Positions 18,753 through 27,786 are shown, counted from the first letter of the stretch. The stretch: 64,000 bases of DNA from Thermogemmatispora sp042408735 (GCF_042408735.1 NZ_JBHOQV010000128.1:1-64000); one strand, 5' to 3'. Program-made: numbers and translations. The notes: a model not told the origin generated them from the sequence alone.

Positions 18753-19681
18753 ATGGAGAGCGACAGCCGTCCGACTGGCGAGATCGATCTCGTGACCGGT
18801 GCCTTCAGCTACTCGGGTCGGTATATTACCCGTCACCTGCTAGCGCGGGGCAAAAGGGGGCGCACACTGACTGGCCATCCGCAGCCTGGGCATCCATTGA
18901 GCCGCCAGGTGCAGGTCTTCCCGTTGGCCTTTGAGAACCCGCACCCCCTGCAGGAGGCTCTGCCTGGGGCGCGGGTCCTCTACGGTACCTACTGGATTCG
19001 TTTCCCTTATGGTCAGCAGACCTGTGAACGCGCAATCGGGAATATGCGCCCTCTCTTCGTGGCGGCGCGTGAGGCCGGTGTCGGGCGCATCGTTCATGTG
19101 AGCATGACAACATCCCAGTCTTTCCTCGCCTTTCCCCTATTTCTGTGGCAAGGCTCTCCTTGAGCAAGGGTCAGGTGAGGGTGATCTCTCCTACGCAATT
19201 GTGCGCCCGAAGGTCATCTTGGGCCTGTAGAAGGTTCTGATCAAGAATATTGCCTGGCTCCTCAAACACTTCCCGTGCTTTGCCTTTTTGGGGCTGGTGA
19301 CTATCGTCTCCAGCCGGTCTATATGGAGGACATGGCTGATTGAGCGGTGCAGGCGGGAGATGGGCGAGAGAACATGATTGTGGAGGCTGCTGGCCCGGAG
19401 ATCTTCACCTATAGGGAAATGGTTGCTCTGATGGCGCGTCCTGGGACGGCGTGTCTGGCTGGTAGCTGTGCCACCTGCGCTGGTCTTAGCTCTGGGCAAG
19501 CTGATCGCTCCCTTTGTTGGGGATGTCCTGATTACACGCGACGAGATCGCTGGCCTGATGGCCAATCTTCTGCTCGCGCGAGGCGCCCACAGGTCTGGCC
19601 CATCTCGCAGACTGGTTACAGGCTCATGCGGCGGAGGTAGGCCAGCGCTACGCTTCAGAGCTGGCTCCTCACTATCGCTAA
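18753..19681 (+). pseudogene. NAD(P)-binding epimerase/NmrA-type pseudogene
   Basis: The start (ending VTGAFSYSGRYITRHLLARG) is a Rossmann fold with a GxxSGR-type dinucleotide loop, followed by ALPGARVLYGTYWIRF and VGRIVHVSMT as in atypical short-chain dehydrogenases of the NmrA/NDUFA9 type. Downstream parts are in different frames: LSYAIVRPKVILGL ends at a stop near 19228, a further stop interrupts the ...MEDMAD segment near 19342, then AAGPEIFTYREMVALMA, then VPPALVLALGKLIAPFVGD, and finally a C-terminus ending in ASELAPHYR at 19681. At least three frameshifts and two in-frame stops are needed, so the gene is dead. The full-length ancestor would be about 300 aa. Confidence 0.85.
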
Positions 19682-19848
19682 GCCCTGGCTAGCAATTGGG
19701 GGACCGGTGCTGAGCGAAGGAGAGCACAGGACCGAAGGGTACGGACCTGGTCCTGTGGGCAGGTCTCCTGACTCCTGCTGTCCTGCGGCTCTCCTTTGTT
19801 CAACCTGTTCAGACCGATCGGCGCGCCCCAATCGGACCTTCCCGCCGA

Positions 19849-21198
19849 CTACTCTTGTTGAGGTGAGTTGCTCTGACTGCGGCCAGGAAGAACCGAGAGG
19901 CCGCTTTGGGCCTGGCGCATCAAGGCCTCCAGCTCAATCTCTGTTGGGGCCGCATCAACCTGCTCTCCTGGCGCTTCCGCAGCGGACAAGAAAGTCGCCT
20001 CCTCCGTTGGCTGTCTGGACTGTGGGCTATGTATTCCTCCCGGTTGTAGGCTAGAGAGAGGCAGGGTTTCGCCCTCTTGAAGGGCGCGGAAGCCTGCTCC
20101 GGCTGGTTGCTGGCGAGGTTGCCGATACCGCAGAAAGCCGCCAACTAATCCAAAGAGGAGGAGGCCACCGGCTATGGTGCCGAGCATCCAGGCCAGCACA
20201 TTGCCGAATGGCGAAGGCGAGCTGGCTGAGGCCGACTGTTGAGATTGGACTCCTGTATTGGTGCTGGCAGTGGCGATCGCCGGCATGCGGTTGGTGCTGG
20301 TATCGGCTGTAGGACTTGGCCGGGCAGGCGTTGGCGTCAGCCTGCTTGTTGGCGTGGGAGAAGGGGTGGCCGTCGCGGTGGCGAGCGGGGTCGCTGTTGG
20401 CATAGGCACAGGTGCGGGGTTAATGGTGAATGCGACGCTGGCGCTCAGCGTGGCAGGTGAGCCGCTGCCGACGCTGGCTTTGATTTGAGCGGGACCGCTC
20501 AGCCCGTTTGGTATGGTAAAGCTGTGGGTGAAGTTCCCCTGGCTATCGCTGGTGACGCTCCCCAGGCTTATGCTGGTGCCGCTGGCCTGCAGCACCAACG
20601 TCACCTGCGTGCCGCCAGGCAGAAAGTTGCTGCCGATGACGGTGGCCGTCTGTCCCGCCATGGCCTGTGTTGGGCTGATGCTCAGCCTGGGAGAAGCGCT
20701 TGACAGCAGGGTATAGCTCCCTGCCGTCGTGGGCGTGACGCCCGTAAGGGCACAGATTTTATACGTGCCTGGGGTCAGGTTGCCTGGCAGGATCAACCAG
20801 CCGCTAAAGCTACCTCCCTGCACCGTGCCAGGCTGGCCGTTGCTTACCGGGGTATAGCCTAGCAAACAATCCTGCTCACTGTAGCCGAAGGAGACCTGGG
20901 TGCCGTCGCTGAGCTGTGTCCAGCCCGAGCCGCTGACGCTAATCACCGTTCCCGCCGGCCCCGAGCTGGGGCTACTGCTAAGCGTCCCACTATCTCGACT
21001 GGCTGCCCGGGCTGGGGCGAGGCTGCCCATAGCAAGTAGCCAGGTAACAAACAGTCCGATCAAGAAGAGGCCCAGCTCTCTCTCTGGTCGACCAGGGCGC
21101 CACATGCGGCACTGGGCTTGGGCTTGCTGCCAGGGACCTCGCTCATAGGTCTGTCTGGTAGCGCGAGGGGCTACCATTCTCTCTCTTGCGTGCGCCAT
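19849..21198 (-). CDS. IPT/TIG-like surface protein with Pro/Thr stalk and membrane anchor
   Basis: The protein has a signal-type helix (LGLFLIGLFVTWLLAMGSLAPARA), one or two Ig-like beta domains with IPT/TIG character (SSGPAGTVISVSGSGW; ISPTQAMAGQTATVIGSNFLPGG), a Pro/Thr stalk (PTATATPSPTPTS), a membrane helix (VLAWMLGTIAGGLLLFGLVGG) and a cytoplasmic tail of about 90 residues. The layout matches the protein at 16739-18184. The start is uncertain: ATGs at 21270, 21198, 21177 and 21105 are all in frame, and the last gives a textbook signal peptide. The promoter at 21279-21308 starts transcription at about 21272, which makes the 21270 start unlikely. Ligand unknown. Confidence 0.75.
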   Translation of the reverse strand: MAHARERMVAPRATRQTYERGPWQQAQAQCRMWRPGRPERELGLFLIGLFVTWLLAMGSLAPARAASRDSGTLSSSPSSGPAGTVISVSGSGWTQLSDGTQVSFGYSEQDCLLGYTPVSNGQPGTVQGGSFSGWLILPGNLTPGTYKICALTGVTPTTAGSYTLLSSASPRLSISPTQAMAGQTATVIGSNFLPGGTQVTLVLQASGTSISLGSVTSDSQGNFTHSFTIPNGLSGPAQIKASVGSGSPATLSASVAFTINPAPVPMPTATPLATATATPSPTPTSRLTPTPARPSPTADTSTNRMPAIATASTNTGVQSQQSASASSPSPFGNVLAWMLGTIAGGLLLFGLVGGFLRYRQPRQQPAGAGFRALQEGETLPLSSLQPGGIHSPQSRQPTEEATFLSAAEAPGEQVDAAPTEIELEALMRQAQSGLSVLPGRSQSNSPQQE

Positions 21199-21267
21199 TC
21201 TGCCGCTAAAATAGCTCCCGCGAGCGGGAGCCTGGCCGCTGTGATGTGCGGTGATTGTGTATAAATC

Positions 21268-21308
21268 CATCCTTATTCAGTGTAAGGATGCATTTCCCTA
21301 TGTGTCAA
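21268..21308 (-). promoter_or_regulatory. Promoter with overlapping inverted repeat
   Basis: Minus strand: TTGACA (21308-21303), an 18-base spacer and TACACT (21284-21279). A perfect 8-bp inverted repeat (CATCCTTA 21268-21275, TAAGGATG 21283-21290, 7-base loop) covers the -10 box and start point, a typical position for a repressor operator. Confidence 0.6.
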
Positions 21309-21337
21309 GAAAGCGTGCATGGGCCTTGCCAGAAAGG

Positions 21338-21778
21338 CTATGCCTCGACCAGTTCGATCGACACCTCGTAGCTGAGACCTGCTGGCGTGCCGCTGGAAAG
21401 GGCAACCTGCTGACTGTGCAGGTCGCAGGCGCTTTCTGCGTAGTAGTCGAAGTGCACGGGAATGGGTACCCCCCCGATCGGCTCACAGAAGAGGATCGTG
21501 CGGCCAGTTGAAGAGAGATAGCTTGTACGCAGCGCATCTCGATAGTACTGGCCGCTCAGCCCGGTAGGCTGGCCATTGTAGCCAACGAGGTCGTTGAGGC
21601 AGAGAATCGTCATACTCCAGGTACGTCGGCCTGGTCCAAGATCAACATAGGCTTCACCTCCGTCGGCGCGCACACTCGCCCGACGAATCCTTGGCTGGAT
21701 CATGCGGTAACTGCCTGGCTTCACAAAGTAGCCAATGCCGTCCAGGATAATCTCGCAATCGAGACCGATGGTGGGCAT
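21338..21778 (-). CDS. Predicted phage tail-type protein, 146 aa
   Basis: The sequence starts MPTIGLDCEIILDGIGYFV and is rich in beta-strand patterns (TWSMTILCLNDL; GRTILFCEPIGGVPIPVHFDYY), ending with YEVSIELVEA. No family is recognised with certainty. Its place as last gene of the leftward capsid arm and its all-beta look suggest a tail or head-completion component. The ATG at 21778 has GGAGGG about 8 bases upstream; a longer frame to 21961 overlaps the next gene and was not chosen. It lies 4 bases after the stop of the small membrane protein gene. Confidence 0.7.
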   Translation of the reverse strand: MPTIGLDCEIILDGIGYFVKPGSYRMIQPRIRRASVRADGGEAYVDLGPGRRTWSMTILCLNDLVGYNGQPTGLSGQYYRDALRTSYLSSTGRTILFCEPIGGVPIPVHFDYYAESACDLHSQQVALSSGTPAGLSYEVSIELVEA

Positions 21779-21782
21779 TTGC

Positions 21783-22193
21783 CTAACCCTCCTCGCTGTA
21801 ACGACCGGTGACCTCTCTGGAGTGACCCTTCGCTGGACGAACCCCTGGAGCCGAAGCCGAGACCGATGGCTCTTTCTCCACGATGCGACTGGCCTGCGTG
21901 CAATAGCCACAATGGTCGTGGATGCTAACCAGCTCTCCCTCGATGGTGATCTGTAAACCACGCTTTTGCAGCGCCAGACGGATAGTGCCGATGATCTGGC
22001 TCAGGCGCAGATTCTCTTTCTCTAGCGTCTCCAGGCGGTCCTTGAGGGTATCGATCTCATGCTGCATGACGCTGATCACACGCGCCTTGACCTCATCGGC
22101 AGTGCGTGCGAAGCCATGATGGTAGGCCAGGAATGCGCCTGTAATCAGCGCCAGAGTGATGAGGAGGTTCGTGAAGCTCAGCAAGTCTTGCAT
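21783..22193 (-). CDS. Small membrane-anchored coiled-coil protein
   Basis: The 136-aa protein has an N-terminal membrane helix (LLITLALITGAFLAYH, residues about 10-25), then a heptad coiled coil (VMQHEIDTLKDRLETLEKEN), a short domain with HDHCGYCTQ and a polar tail. Position in a phage-type structural arm and size are compatible with an accessory membrane protein, but it lacks clear holin or spanin features. The Cys/His cluster (HDHCGYC) may bind metal. Confidence 0.7.
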   Translation of the reverse strand: MQDLLSFTNLLITLALITGAFLAYHHGFARTADEVKARVISVMQHEIDTLKDRLETLEKENLRLSQIIGTIRLALQKRGLQITIEGELVSIHDHCGYCTQASRIVEKEPSVSASAPGVRPAKGHSREVTGRYSEEG

Positions 22194-22240
22194 CGTTTGA
22201 GCTACTCCTTTTCGACTGTGTAATAGAGGAATGACTGTCT

Positions 22241-23398
22241 TTAGAGGCGGATCCAGCGAGCCGGGACGTCGCCCCAGTGAACACGTGCTGCGCTGGCGAA
22301 GTCGCGCTGGTTGCGGATCTCCTGCAAACGCGCCTCGAATTCGGCGCGACGGGCGACGATGGTCTGTTGCCAGGAGCGGGGGATAGCGGTATCGTCGAAA
22401 TGGTCGTGTAGTTCTCCGTCTTGAAAGCTGAAGTTATCGTTCGTGGGTACCTGGTAGGCCTCCATCGCGTAGAGGCTGGCCCCCAACACAATCAGATCGC
22501 GGTGCATCTCGGGAATAGTGGAGCCACTGGCATCGAGCTGGTGCCTGGTCGCGTAGAAGATGCGCATCACGAGGGTGTTGTCTGGCGGCAGCTCGGCACT
22601 GGAGAGTTTAAGGGTAAAGGTGGGGGTCTGAGAAGCAGGTTGCCCTAGACCACTTCCAATGCTGCCCTGCGGACCAGGATTGCCGCCTGCTGCCAGGGCA
22701 GCGCTGCTATCGAAAAGATTGGAATATTCGGCGAAATCGCGCTCCTGGGGAGGCCAGAGCATGACACCGCTGGTGTTAACGGTAGGTGCTGCTGGCCTGC
22801 CAACAAGAGCGCTGTCGGCTAGCGTATCGCAGTAACTGCTGGTAGTAGTGTCAGCCAGAGTGGCGAGCAAGAGCAAAGTAGTGCCATTGGCTTGGGTACG
22901 ATAAAGGTTGCGCCCGATGACGCTGTTTAGGGCACTGCTGGGCTGCGCTGGCCTGAGAGGGATATTGCTCAAAGTGACGCTTCCATTGTTGGAGACCGAG
23001 ACACTAGTCACCGGTGAGGGCGTCGTCTCTCCGCCCTCGCTCAAAAAAGTGATGGCATACTGGTAGAGGCCAGCGCTCAGAGCGCCGCCACTGCCAGAGC
23101 TGGCGCTCAAGCCACCTGGAGGCGGCTGAAAGTAACTTCCATAAGCCTGCAACGGGTAGATAATACGTTCGATCCACCAGACAGGAAAAGCTGAGTTCCA
23201 GGGCTGGGGATAAGGATAAGTTCGTTGGTAGGGACGCGTGTTCATATCGCAGTAGCTGATGTTAGGATAGTATTGGCTGTAGCGGGTCACAGCCTTATTG
23301 ATGGCCCGCTCAAGATCAGCGTTCGACCAACGCTCATCAGGACCAGCGGGATCGAAGAGGTCGAGGCGTAGAGCATTTTCAATGTCTGTGAGGTTCAT
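22241..23398 (-). CDS. Phage head-tail adaptor-like protein with inserted beta domain
   Basis: The 385-aa protein opens with a helical segment (LRLDLFDP...RWSNADLERAINKAV) of the kind seen in phage connector/adaptor proteins. It then carries a beta-rich insertion with fibronectin-like strands (LYQYAITFLSEGGETTPS) and returns to a conserved-looking C-terminal part with LIVLGASLYAMEAYQVP and an Arg-rich helix. The assignment to head-tail adaptor is inference from layout. The ATG at 23398 has AGGAG about 10 bases upstream. The inserted domain is not usual in small adaptors. Confidence 0.65.
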   Translation of the reverse strand: MNLTDIENALRLDLFDPAGPDERWSNADLERAINKAVTRYSQYYPNISYCDMNTRPYQRTYPYPQPWNSAFPVWWIERIIYPLQAYGSYFQPPPGGLSASSGSGGALSAGLYQYAITFLSEGGETTPSPVTSVSVSNNGSVTLSNIPLRPAQPSSALNSVIGRNLYRTQANGTTLLLLATLADTTTSSYCDTLADSALVGRPAAPTVNTSGVMLWPPQERDFAEYSNLFDSSAALAAGGNPGPQGSIGSGLGQPASQTPTFTLKLSSAELPPDNTLVMRIFYATRHQLDASGSTIPEMHRDLIVLGASLYAMEAYQVPTNDNFSFQDGELHDHFDDTAIPRSWQQTIVARRAEFEARLQEIRNQRDFASAARVHWGDVPARWIRL

Positions 23399-23545
23399 CT
23401 TGCTGATAGCTCTCCTTTCCGCTCTTTGTAGAATGGGGAGCAAATCGTGTCCTGAGCGAGGAGAGAGGGAAGAACCCACTCAAGAGGCGGGGCCTCAAAG
23501 GAGCTGATCTCTCCTCGCTACAGGGCGATAGGCATAATGGCCTGG

Positions 23546-24142
23546 CTAGCTGAGGTAGCCACAGGTCGTAAGCGTCACTGTGCAGGTCGCTCCGACAGCC
23601 CGAATGTCAACCTGTCCATTGCTGTCAAGGGGTAGGATGGCCTGACCTTGCCAGCGAGCTGCCGTCGAGAGCAGGTCCCCGCAGGTAACCGTCTGGGCCA
23701 GATTGCCACCATGCGGAGCAATATCCAGATGAGCTGGCTGACTGCTGGCAGCAAAGGAGATTTTGGCCAAAACAGCCAGGGCGCTGAGCGGAATGCCGCT
23801 GTTGCCGCCAACCAGCGTAAAGGTAGCGGTAGCTCCATTGCTGATAGCGATGTTATTGAGCTGTTGCACCCCACTCACCAGGGTGAGACGCCCCGGCGGT
23901 GGTGAGGGCAGGCCGCTGAGACCGTTAGCATAGGTAGCAATGACTACGGCATCCTGAGGATTCTGCTCATCGAAGAAGAGCACTGCACACAGGGCCCCGA
24001 CCAGTCCGCTGCTCCCATCAAGGCTATTGGCCACTGGTATACCCTGGAGTATGTGAGAGGTGGCCTCAAAGAGCAGCACTGAGGCCTGATATGTGCCTGG
24101 ATTGAAGGACTGAATGATGCCGCGTCTGATAGTAACTCCCAT
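23546..24142 (-). CDS. Phage structural protein with OB-like N-terminus
   Basis: The 198-aa protein starts MGVTIRRGIIQSFNPGTYQA, followed by VGALCAVLFFDEQNPQDAVVIATYA. This pattern resembles the OB-fold of phage baseplate/gpV-type proteins, with a beta-rich C-terminal region with two Cys. Family membership is tentative. The start codon lies inside the loop of a perfect 10-bp inverted repeat (24124-24180), and TATAAT occurs 5 bases before the ATG. Confidence 0.65.
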   Translation of the reverse strand: MGVTIRRGIIQSFNPGTYQASVLLFEATSHILQGIPVANSLDGSSGLVGALCAVLFFDEQNPQDAVVIATYANGLSGLPSPPPGRLTLVSGVQQLNNIAISNGATATFTLVGGNSGIPLSALAVLAKISFAASSQPAHLDIAPHGGNLAQTVTCGDLLSTAARWQGQAILPLDSNGQVDIRAVGATCTVTLTTCGYLS

Positions 24143-24180
24143 GCTTATTATATCCTTTTTAAGTCTTTTAACTATCAGAC
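24124..24180 (-). repeat. 10-bp inverted repeat enclosing a start codon
   Basis: GTCTGATAGT (24124-24133) and ACTATCAGAC (24171-24180) are exact complements with a 37-base loop. In the leftward mRNA the loop holds the AAGGA site and the ATG at 24142, and one arm overlaps codons 4-7. Confidence 0.75.
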
Positions 24181-24209
24181 ATCTCTAGCTCCTAAAAGGG
24201 GACAAAGAG

Positions 24210-24500
24210 CTAGGAATCGTTCGCTCCCTGACCGGGCTGGGGTGCCATGTCAGGATTGCCGCAGGCGTGGAAGCTTGCTGCCGTATAGCTCGTGCCGAGC
24301 AGAGCATTAAGGGTGGCGGCGATGTTGGCAAAGGTCTGGCTGCCGGATGGATCGACGCGGCAGAAGATGCCATCCTGGGGAAGAACGGCATCGCTCGTCG
24401 TTTGAAAAATGCACATGGTGCGTGGATTGAGGTAACTGCCTGCCGGAACCGTGCTGCCACCATTGTAGCGTCCATAAGCGAATTCGAGGAGATCCATCAT
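24210..24500 (-). CDS. Small hypothetical protein in capsid arm, 96 aa
   Basis: The protein (MMDLLEFAYGRYNGG start, three Cys) has no recognised family. Two ATGs are adjacent at 24500 and 24497; an AAGGGG site lies upstream. Genes of similar direction flank it with gaps of 67 and 78 bases, so it is likely translated as part of the structural arm. Confidence 0.6.
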   Translation of the reverse strand: MMDLLEFAYGRYNGGSTVPAGSYLNPRTMCIFQTTSDAVLPQDGIFCRVDPSGSQTFANIAATLNALLGTSYTAASFHACGNPDMAPQPGQGANDS

Positions 24501-24578
24501 TGTGTGAGCCTACCCCTTTCTTATCTTATCTTCGCTCTGAGTCACCATGCGTGCTTGCCAAGAGAGCGTGCTCGCTGA

Positions 24579-25634
24579 CTAGATTTCAAGCCACTTCAGG
24601 GCAGCGGCCCAGCTATTGCTGCTTGTCGCCAGGTAAATTGCCAGGCCGGTGCCTGGTGGCAAGATGACCAGAGCGCCGTTGCTGAGAAACTCAATGGTGG
24701 TATTGGAGACGAGTAGCAGGGTATCGAGCTGGCTCCCCACTGGCGTGAGATTGTTGTTGCTCATGCTGACACTGGCAACGCTAGCGGGACCTCCGGCCTT
24801 TAGATTGAGAGGAGTGAGCGCTGTGCCCAGGGCTGGATCGCTGCTGGTCAGGTTGAGCTGATGCCAACTTGAGGCGGCCTCGGCCACACGTGCAGAGAAG
24901 ACGAGCAACGTTTTGCCGGAGCCGCTCGGGTTGAAAAGGCTGAGGCCGGTCGTTGCTGTGGCCGTGCTGGTCTGTTTGCCGGTCGTTGCACTGTAGCCCT
25001 GCCCGTTGCTCAACCATTCGTTGAACTGCTGACGCACAAAGACAGGGTTGCTGACACCAGGCGCGGCGCCGTTCCACTGGGCGATGTTAACCTGAGTGCG
25101 CCCGGCATTGTCGAGTAGCAGAGGCGTATCGCCGGCAATGCTGCATTTACCGTAGTTAGAGACTCGCAACTCGTTGCTGCTATCCAGGCCCGGTGCGGCT
25201 CCACCAATCTGCGCGACGTTGATGGCCTGGTTCGGGACTAGTTGCAGGCGCCCATTGCTGTCGATGGCCAGCAGGTTGCTGCCAGTGCCATCAGAGACTC
25301 GGACCTGTCCGATGAGATTGCCACCGGTGGGCAGGGCAGGCAGGCTGTTGACGTTCACGATCTGGCGCCCGGCGTTGTCTAACAGGACGGGGGTATCACC
25401 GGGCGCGCTATTTTTGCCGTAGAGGCTGACGCCCAGACGGTTAGTGCTGGGGCCATCGACCTGGGGAGCGACACCGTTAAGCTGGTTCAAATTGACATTC
25501 TGCTCGGCGGCGGCGTTGAGGGTGGCGGTAGTTTTCAGATTGCCCTGGGCATCGAGCTGCAGGGCCTGGCCCAGGCCAGTGGGATTCAGGCCGCCGATCA
25601 GTAGCGACCCGTCACCGTTGAGGTAGCCTGACAT
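24579..25634 (-). CDS. Repetitive beta-rich surface/fiber-like phage protein
   Basis: The 351-aa protein contains repeated short motifs (GDTPVLLDNAGRQIVNV and GDTPLLLDNAGRTQVNI; LNGVAP/IGGAAP/WNGAAP) spaced about 60-90 residues apart, then a C-terminal jelly-roll-like domain. This looks like a phage decoration, fiber or adsorption-type protein. The ATG at 25634 was chosen for AAGGAGAG about 8 bases upstream; the longer frame to 25712 overlaps the capsid gene. It directly follows the capsid gene, as decoration proteins often do. Confidence 0.7.
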   Translation of the reverse strand: MSGYLNGDGSLLIGGLNPTGLGQALQLDAQGNLKTTATLNAAAEQNVNLNQLNGVAPQVDGPSTNRLGVSLYGKNSAPGDTPVLLDNAGRQIVNVNSLPALPTGGNLIGQVRVSDGTGSNLLAIDSNGRLQLVPNQAINVAQIGGAAPGLDSSNELRVSNYGKCSIAGDTPLLLDNAGRTQVNIAQWNGAAPGVSNPVFVRQQFNEWLSNGQGYSATTGKQTSTATATTGLSLFNPSGSGKTLLVFSARVAEAASSWHQLNLTSSDPALGTALTPLNLKAGGPASVASVSMSNNNLTPVGSQLDTLLLVSNTTIEFLSNGALVILPPGTGLAIYLATSSNSWAAALKWLEI

Positions 25635-25659
25635 GCTCTTTTCTCTCCTTTGAGCCTGA

Positions 25660-27786
25660 CTAGATGCCGCGATAGAGGCCACGGTAGTCGACGACGGCGC
25701 CGCCGTATTCATGGCGGATCTTGTACGAGATGACGTCTTGGGTGAAGTTCAGTCCGTAGAGAGGCTGATCCTGAATGTAGAGGACAGGGTTGATCTGGCC
25801 ACCCACAAAGCCAATTTCGATCGTATCGACTTCCTGAGGGTCGGCTACTAGGAACCACTGGCTCGGGCTACTTAGCTGAGGCGAAACGATAGGGGTGACG
25901 TAGCCCATCATAGGGTTGATGTCGTTGTTGGGTGAGCCGGGAATGCCTGCCGACCGCGTGGCAATCATGGCGGTCCATTCTAGCTCAGGGGGAACAACCA
26001 GGTAGCGCGGACGCAGTCCGATGCGCTTGCCAGCAAAGTTGGTTTGCTCGCGCATGGTCGTGACCCCAGCTTGCATGGCAACGGTCGAGAGGGCGGCGTT
26101 GCCAAGATTGTTATGCGGGTTGCCGGTCGTGAAGAGCGGCGCCCCATCGTAGATGGTGGGGTTGCCTGAGAGAAAACTGTAGACGAATTCGGCCAGAGTA
26201 TAGGCGGCGGCAACGGCCAGCTTAGTGGGGATCTGGCGAATGGCCATCAAATCATCGTTGATGATGGTTTCGCGTGAGATGGTAACCAGGTTGCCGCGCT
26301 TCATGGGCACGTAGGTGGCCGCCGTATCGGTCAGACTGAGGGTGGTGTAAGCTGCGTCCTCGGCCACGGTTGAGAGACTCCCAAAGGCTCCAAGGCGCAC
26401 TCGTGTCTGCTGCTTGAAATCTTTGATCGGCACAATGGTGCAAAATTTTTGCCACTCCGCTGGCCAGGCCTGGTAGTCTTTCAGAAGACGCTTGTTCATA
26501 GAAGTGCCGAGCAGGTAGCTGAAGGAGGCGGTGGTGATGTCTCCTTCGCTGATGCGCATAAGGGGGGCATGCTCTCCGATACGGATCTGGCCGAGGAGGC
26601 TGCGCTCGGAGAGGCCACTGACGCTCGGATCGCCGGTGACCCGGGCGTAGGCTTCGCGGATGCTGGTGAAGCCGCGGATGTTGCCCAGGCGGCTGGTGTC
26701 GATCTCCAAATCGAACATGCGATCAAAGGCGGCCTGGATTTTTTCTGCCTCGGTGATCTGCTCGCCGATCTCGGGGCGAGCGTAACCGTGGTCGCGCACA
26801 AGACCAGCGGTAGCCAGCTCGGCGAGCATACTGCGTTGTTCGGCAATGGCCTCCTCTAATTCCGCAGCCTCGAAGAGGCGCCCCTCGTAGCGGCGGCGCA
26901 AGTGCTGCTTGACAATTTCGGGCAGGTGAACCTCCTGCAAGCGTCTTTCCAGATTCAGACGAGAGCGCTCGAGACGCAGCTCATGCAGAAGAGCCTCTAA
27001 GGACGGATCGGGCGCGGCCATGACCTCCTGCTCGCGGATGGGGTTGGCCTGGCTGATCGAAAGGTTCTGGCTGTCTGAAGTGCTCATAGGGCCTCTCTGA
27101 GGTGGAATGGAAGCCGAGGGCTTTTGCAAGCAGCCCTCGGCTTCGTATTCGTGGGAAGGACAAAGGTCGTGAATGATGCGGCGGATGCCTCCGCCGGCGC
27201 TTGGGCGAGTGACGATGTCGCAGGAGTTGAGGGCGCTGACGCTGATCACTTCTCGCAAAGGACGGCTGTTGCCGTTCTGGCTCTCACGCATTTGCCAGGT
27301 GCCATAGATGTCAATCGAAAGGCCAATCAGCCCCGGTTGGCCCAGAGAGCAGGCTTCACGGATCAGGCGCCAGAGCCAGTCGGCGGATTCGAGAATGTGC
27401 AAAGTGGCATCGACGCGCCCATGCTCGCCGGCAGTGGGTGGCACGTAGTGGGGAGCACGGTAGAAGCCGACCATGTCCCGCACAGAGCGGGCAAGGCTCT
27501 CGCTATCGCTGCGGGCGTGGTCGACGTAGGCGTGGGCGCTCTCAAGCAGAGCGGCAATCCGCTGCAGGATAGCCTCACTATAGTAGTAGCCGTTGAGGCT
27601 AGCGCCCCCGCGAATGATAGTCACCAGCACCTCACGGCGCTCGTCCTCTGGACTGAAGTTCTGCTCTTCGCGAATAAAGCCGTCGATACGAATGCGCGCC
27701 TGGGACTGAGTCAGGCCGGGGCTCTGTTCTACCTCGGCTGGCTCCTGGTCTGTCCCGCTGAAGGACCGGGAGTGCTCAGTCGACAT
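25660..27786 (-). CDS. Prohead protease-major capsid fusion protein
   Basis: The 708-aa protein joins two head-assembly functions. Residues about 30-200 resemble a prohead serine protease, with catalytic candidates His90 (AHAYVDH) and Ser157 (GLIGLSIDIYG). A charged scaffold-like helical region follows (about 245-340). Residues about 350-708 look like an HK97-fold major capsid protein of the Mu gpT-like type (SQWFLVADPQEVDTIEIGF; VISYKIRHEYGG). Fusions of this kind are a known annotated family. Self-cleavage would free the capsid domain, but the cut site is not visible by eye. It overlaps the upstream Pro-rich gene by 11 bases. Confidence 0.88.
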   Translation of the reverse strand: MSTEHSRSFSGTDQEPAEVEQSPGLTQSQARIRIDGFIREEQNFSPEDERREVLVTIIRGGASLNGYYYSEAILQRIAALLESAHAYVDHARSDSESLARSVRDMVGFYRAPHYVPPTAGEHGRVDATLHILESADWLWRLIREACSLGQPGLIGLSIDIYGTWQMRESQNGNSRPLREVISVSALNSCDIVTRPSAGGGIRRIIHDLCPSHEYEAEGCLQKPSASIPPQRGPMSTSDSQNLSISQANPIREQEVMAAPDPSLEALLHELRLERSRLNLERRLQEVHLPEIVKQHLRRRYEGRLFEAAELEEAIAEQRSMLAELATAGLVRDHGYARPEIGEQITEAEKIQAAFDRMFDLEIDTSRLGNIRGFTSIREAYARVTGDPSVSGLSERSLLGQIRIGEHAPLMRISEGDITTASFSYLLGTSMNKRLLKDYQAWPAEWQKFCTIVPIKDFKQQTRVRLGAFGSLSTVAEDAAYTTLSLTDTAATYVPMKRGNLVTISRETIINDDLMAIRQIPTKLAVAAAYTLAEFVYSFLSGNPTIYDGAPLFTTGNPHNNLGNAALSTVAMQAGVTTMREQTNFAGKRIGLRPRYLVVPPELEWTAMIATRSAGIPGSPNNDINPMMGYVTPIVSPQLSSPSQWFLVADPQEVDTIEIGFVGGQINPVLYIQDQPLYGLNFTQDVISYKIRHEYGGAVVDYRGLYRGI

